From Actinokineospora bangkokensis (lineage in GTDB: Bacteria; Actinomycetota; Actinomycetes; Mycobacteriales; Pseudonocardiaceae), in assembly GCF_001940455.1 (NCBI RefSeq), contig NZ_MKQR01000007.1, positions 679,902 through 743,901 of the forward strand: DNA of 64,000 nt, read 5' to 3'. The position numbers and the translations under genes are program-made. Of the stretch, positions 63,962 through 64,000 are shown piece by piece. Within the stretch, counting starts at the first letter, position 1. Each line of letters starts with the position of its first letter. A model generated the notes under the pieces. It was not told where the DNA came from. It saw nothing but the letters and a program-made list of their open reading frames with translations, and made no database searches.

Positions 63962-64000
63962 CCCCCGAGCACCTCCTGCTGCTGATCACGGCGGTGGGGG
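63958..64000 (+). CDS. Start of a membrane protein gene (truncated by window end)
   Basis: GTG overlapping the peptidase stop by 4 bases, encoding MTPEHLLLLITAVG before the window ends. A short hydrophobic N-terminus after an XRE-peptidase pair matches the MAB_1171c-type putative transporter commonly third in this operon; only 14 codons are visible. Confidence 0.45.
   Translation, partial: MTPEHLLLLITAVG

Overview
This window is very GC-rich actinobacterial chromosome. Gene order points to the order Pseudonocardiales (Actinokineospora/Saccharothrix/Amycolatopsis-like); I cannot name the genus. Two flanks are housekeeping DNA laid out much like the Mycobacterium tuberculosis ribC-ribA2-ribH ... 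uvrC-rapZ-yvcK-whiA ... gap-pgk-tpi-secG ... devB-opcA-zwf-(pgi)-tal-tkt-ctaB ... qor-ctaA region. Between them lies a large accessory block. Starts are mostly GTG, 4-bp (GTGA/ATGA) overlaps are common, and many genes look leaderless (TANNNT box 6-8 nt before the start codon).

Left flank (1-16.6 kb): the end of riboflavin synthase, ribBA, ribH and a PH-domain membrane protein; then a leaderless RHH/MazF toxin-antitoxin pair, a Rieske lipoprotein, a MarR regulator with an operator-like repeat and a secreted SGNH hydrolase. These are followed by uvrC-rapZ-yvcK-whiA, the glycolytic set gap-pgk-tpiA, a GH64 glucanase-like gene set against the flow, then secG and an RbpA-family gene.

Accessory block (16.9-46 kb): an orphan histidine kinase, a fused pabAB-type aminodeoxychorismate synthase and a large LuxR (LAL) regulator. 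Next comes what looks like a compact biosynthetic cluster (about 23.2-41.0 kb) with no PKS or NRPS: a fold-type III PLP decarboxylase, a radical SAM enzyme, glutamate mutase S and E with its MutL partner, two ATP-grasp ligases, a FemAB/GNAT-like transferase, an AMP-forming ligase, an MFS exporter, a luciferase-like flavin monooxygenase, two formylglycine-generating-enzyme-like proteins, a stand-alone acyl carrier protein, a 78-residue orphan, a beta-lactamase-fold protein with Cys in place of the nucleophilic Ser, and a P450. The enzyme set resembles carrier-protein-tethered amino acid decarboxylation (butirosin BtrI/J/K/O, vicenistatin VinH/I/L/N/O). My inference is that 3-methylaspartate is made, loaded on the ACP, decarboxylated, protected or extended by ATP-grasp enzymes and oxidised. 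An ECF sigma factor, a hydrolase, a polytopic membrane protein and two Cys-lipoproteins close the block.

Right flank (46.1-64 kb): pgl-opcA-zwf-pgi and tal-tkt (pentose phosphate pathway), ctaB, an HNH endonuclease, an HD/cupin-like/membrane-protein operon, an FKBP lipoprotein, qor, ctaA, and an XRE regulator with an ImmA/IrrE-type peptidase and the start of a further membrane protein. Between qor and ctaA lies a duplicated non-coding element with paired DnaA-box-like motifs. Just upstream of the XRE gene are two C-loop hairpins that I read as the actinobacterial 6C small RNA. Convergent gene pairs are separated by unusually long perfect hairpins. I see no tRNA, rRNA, CRISPR array, transposase or integrase.
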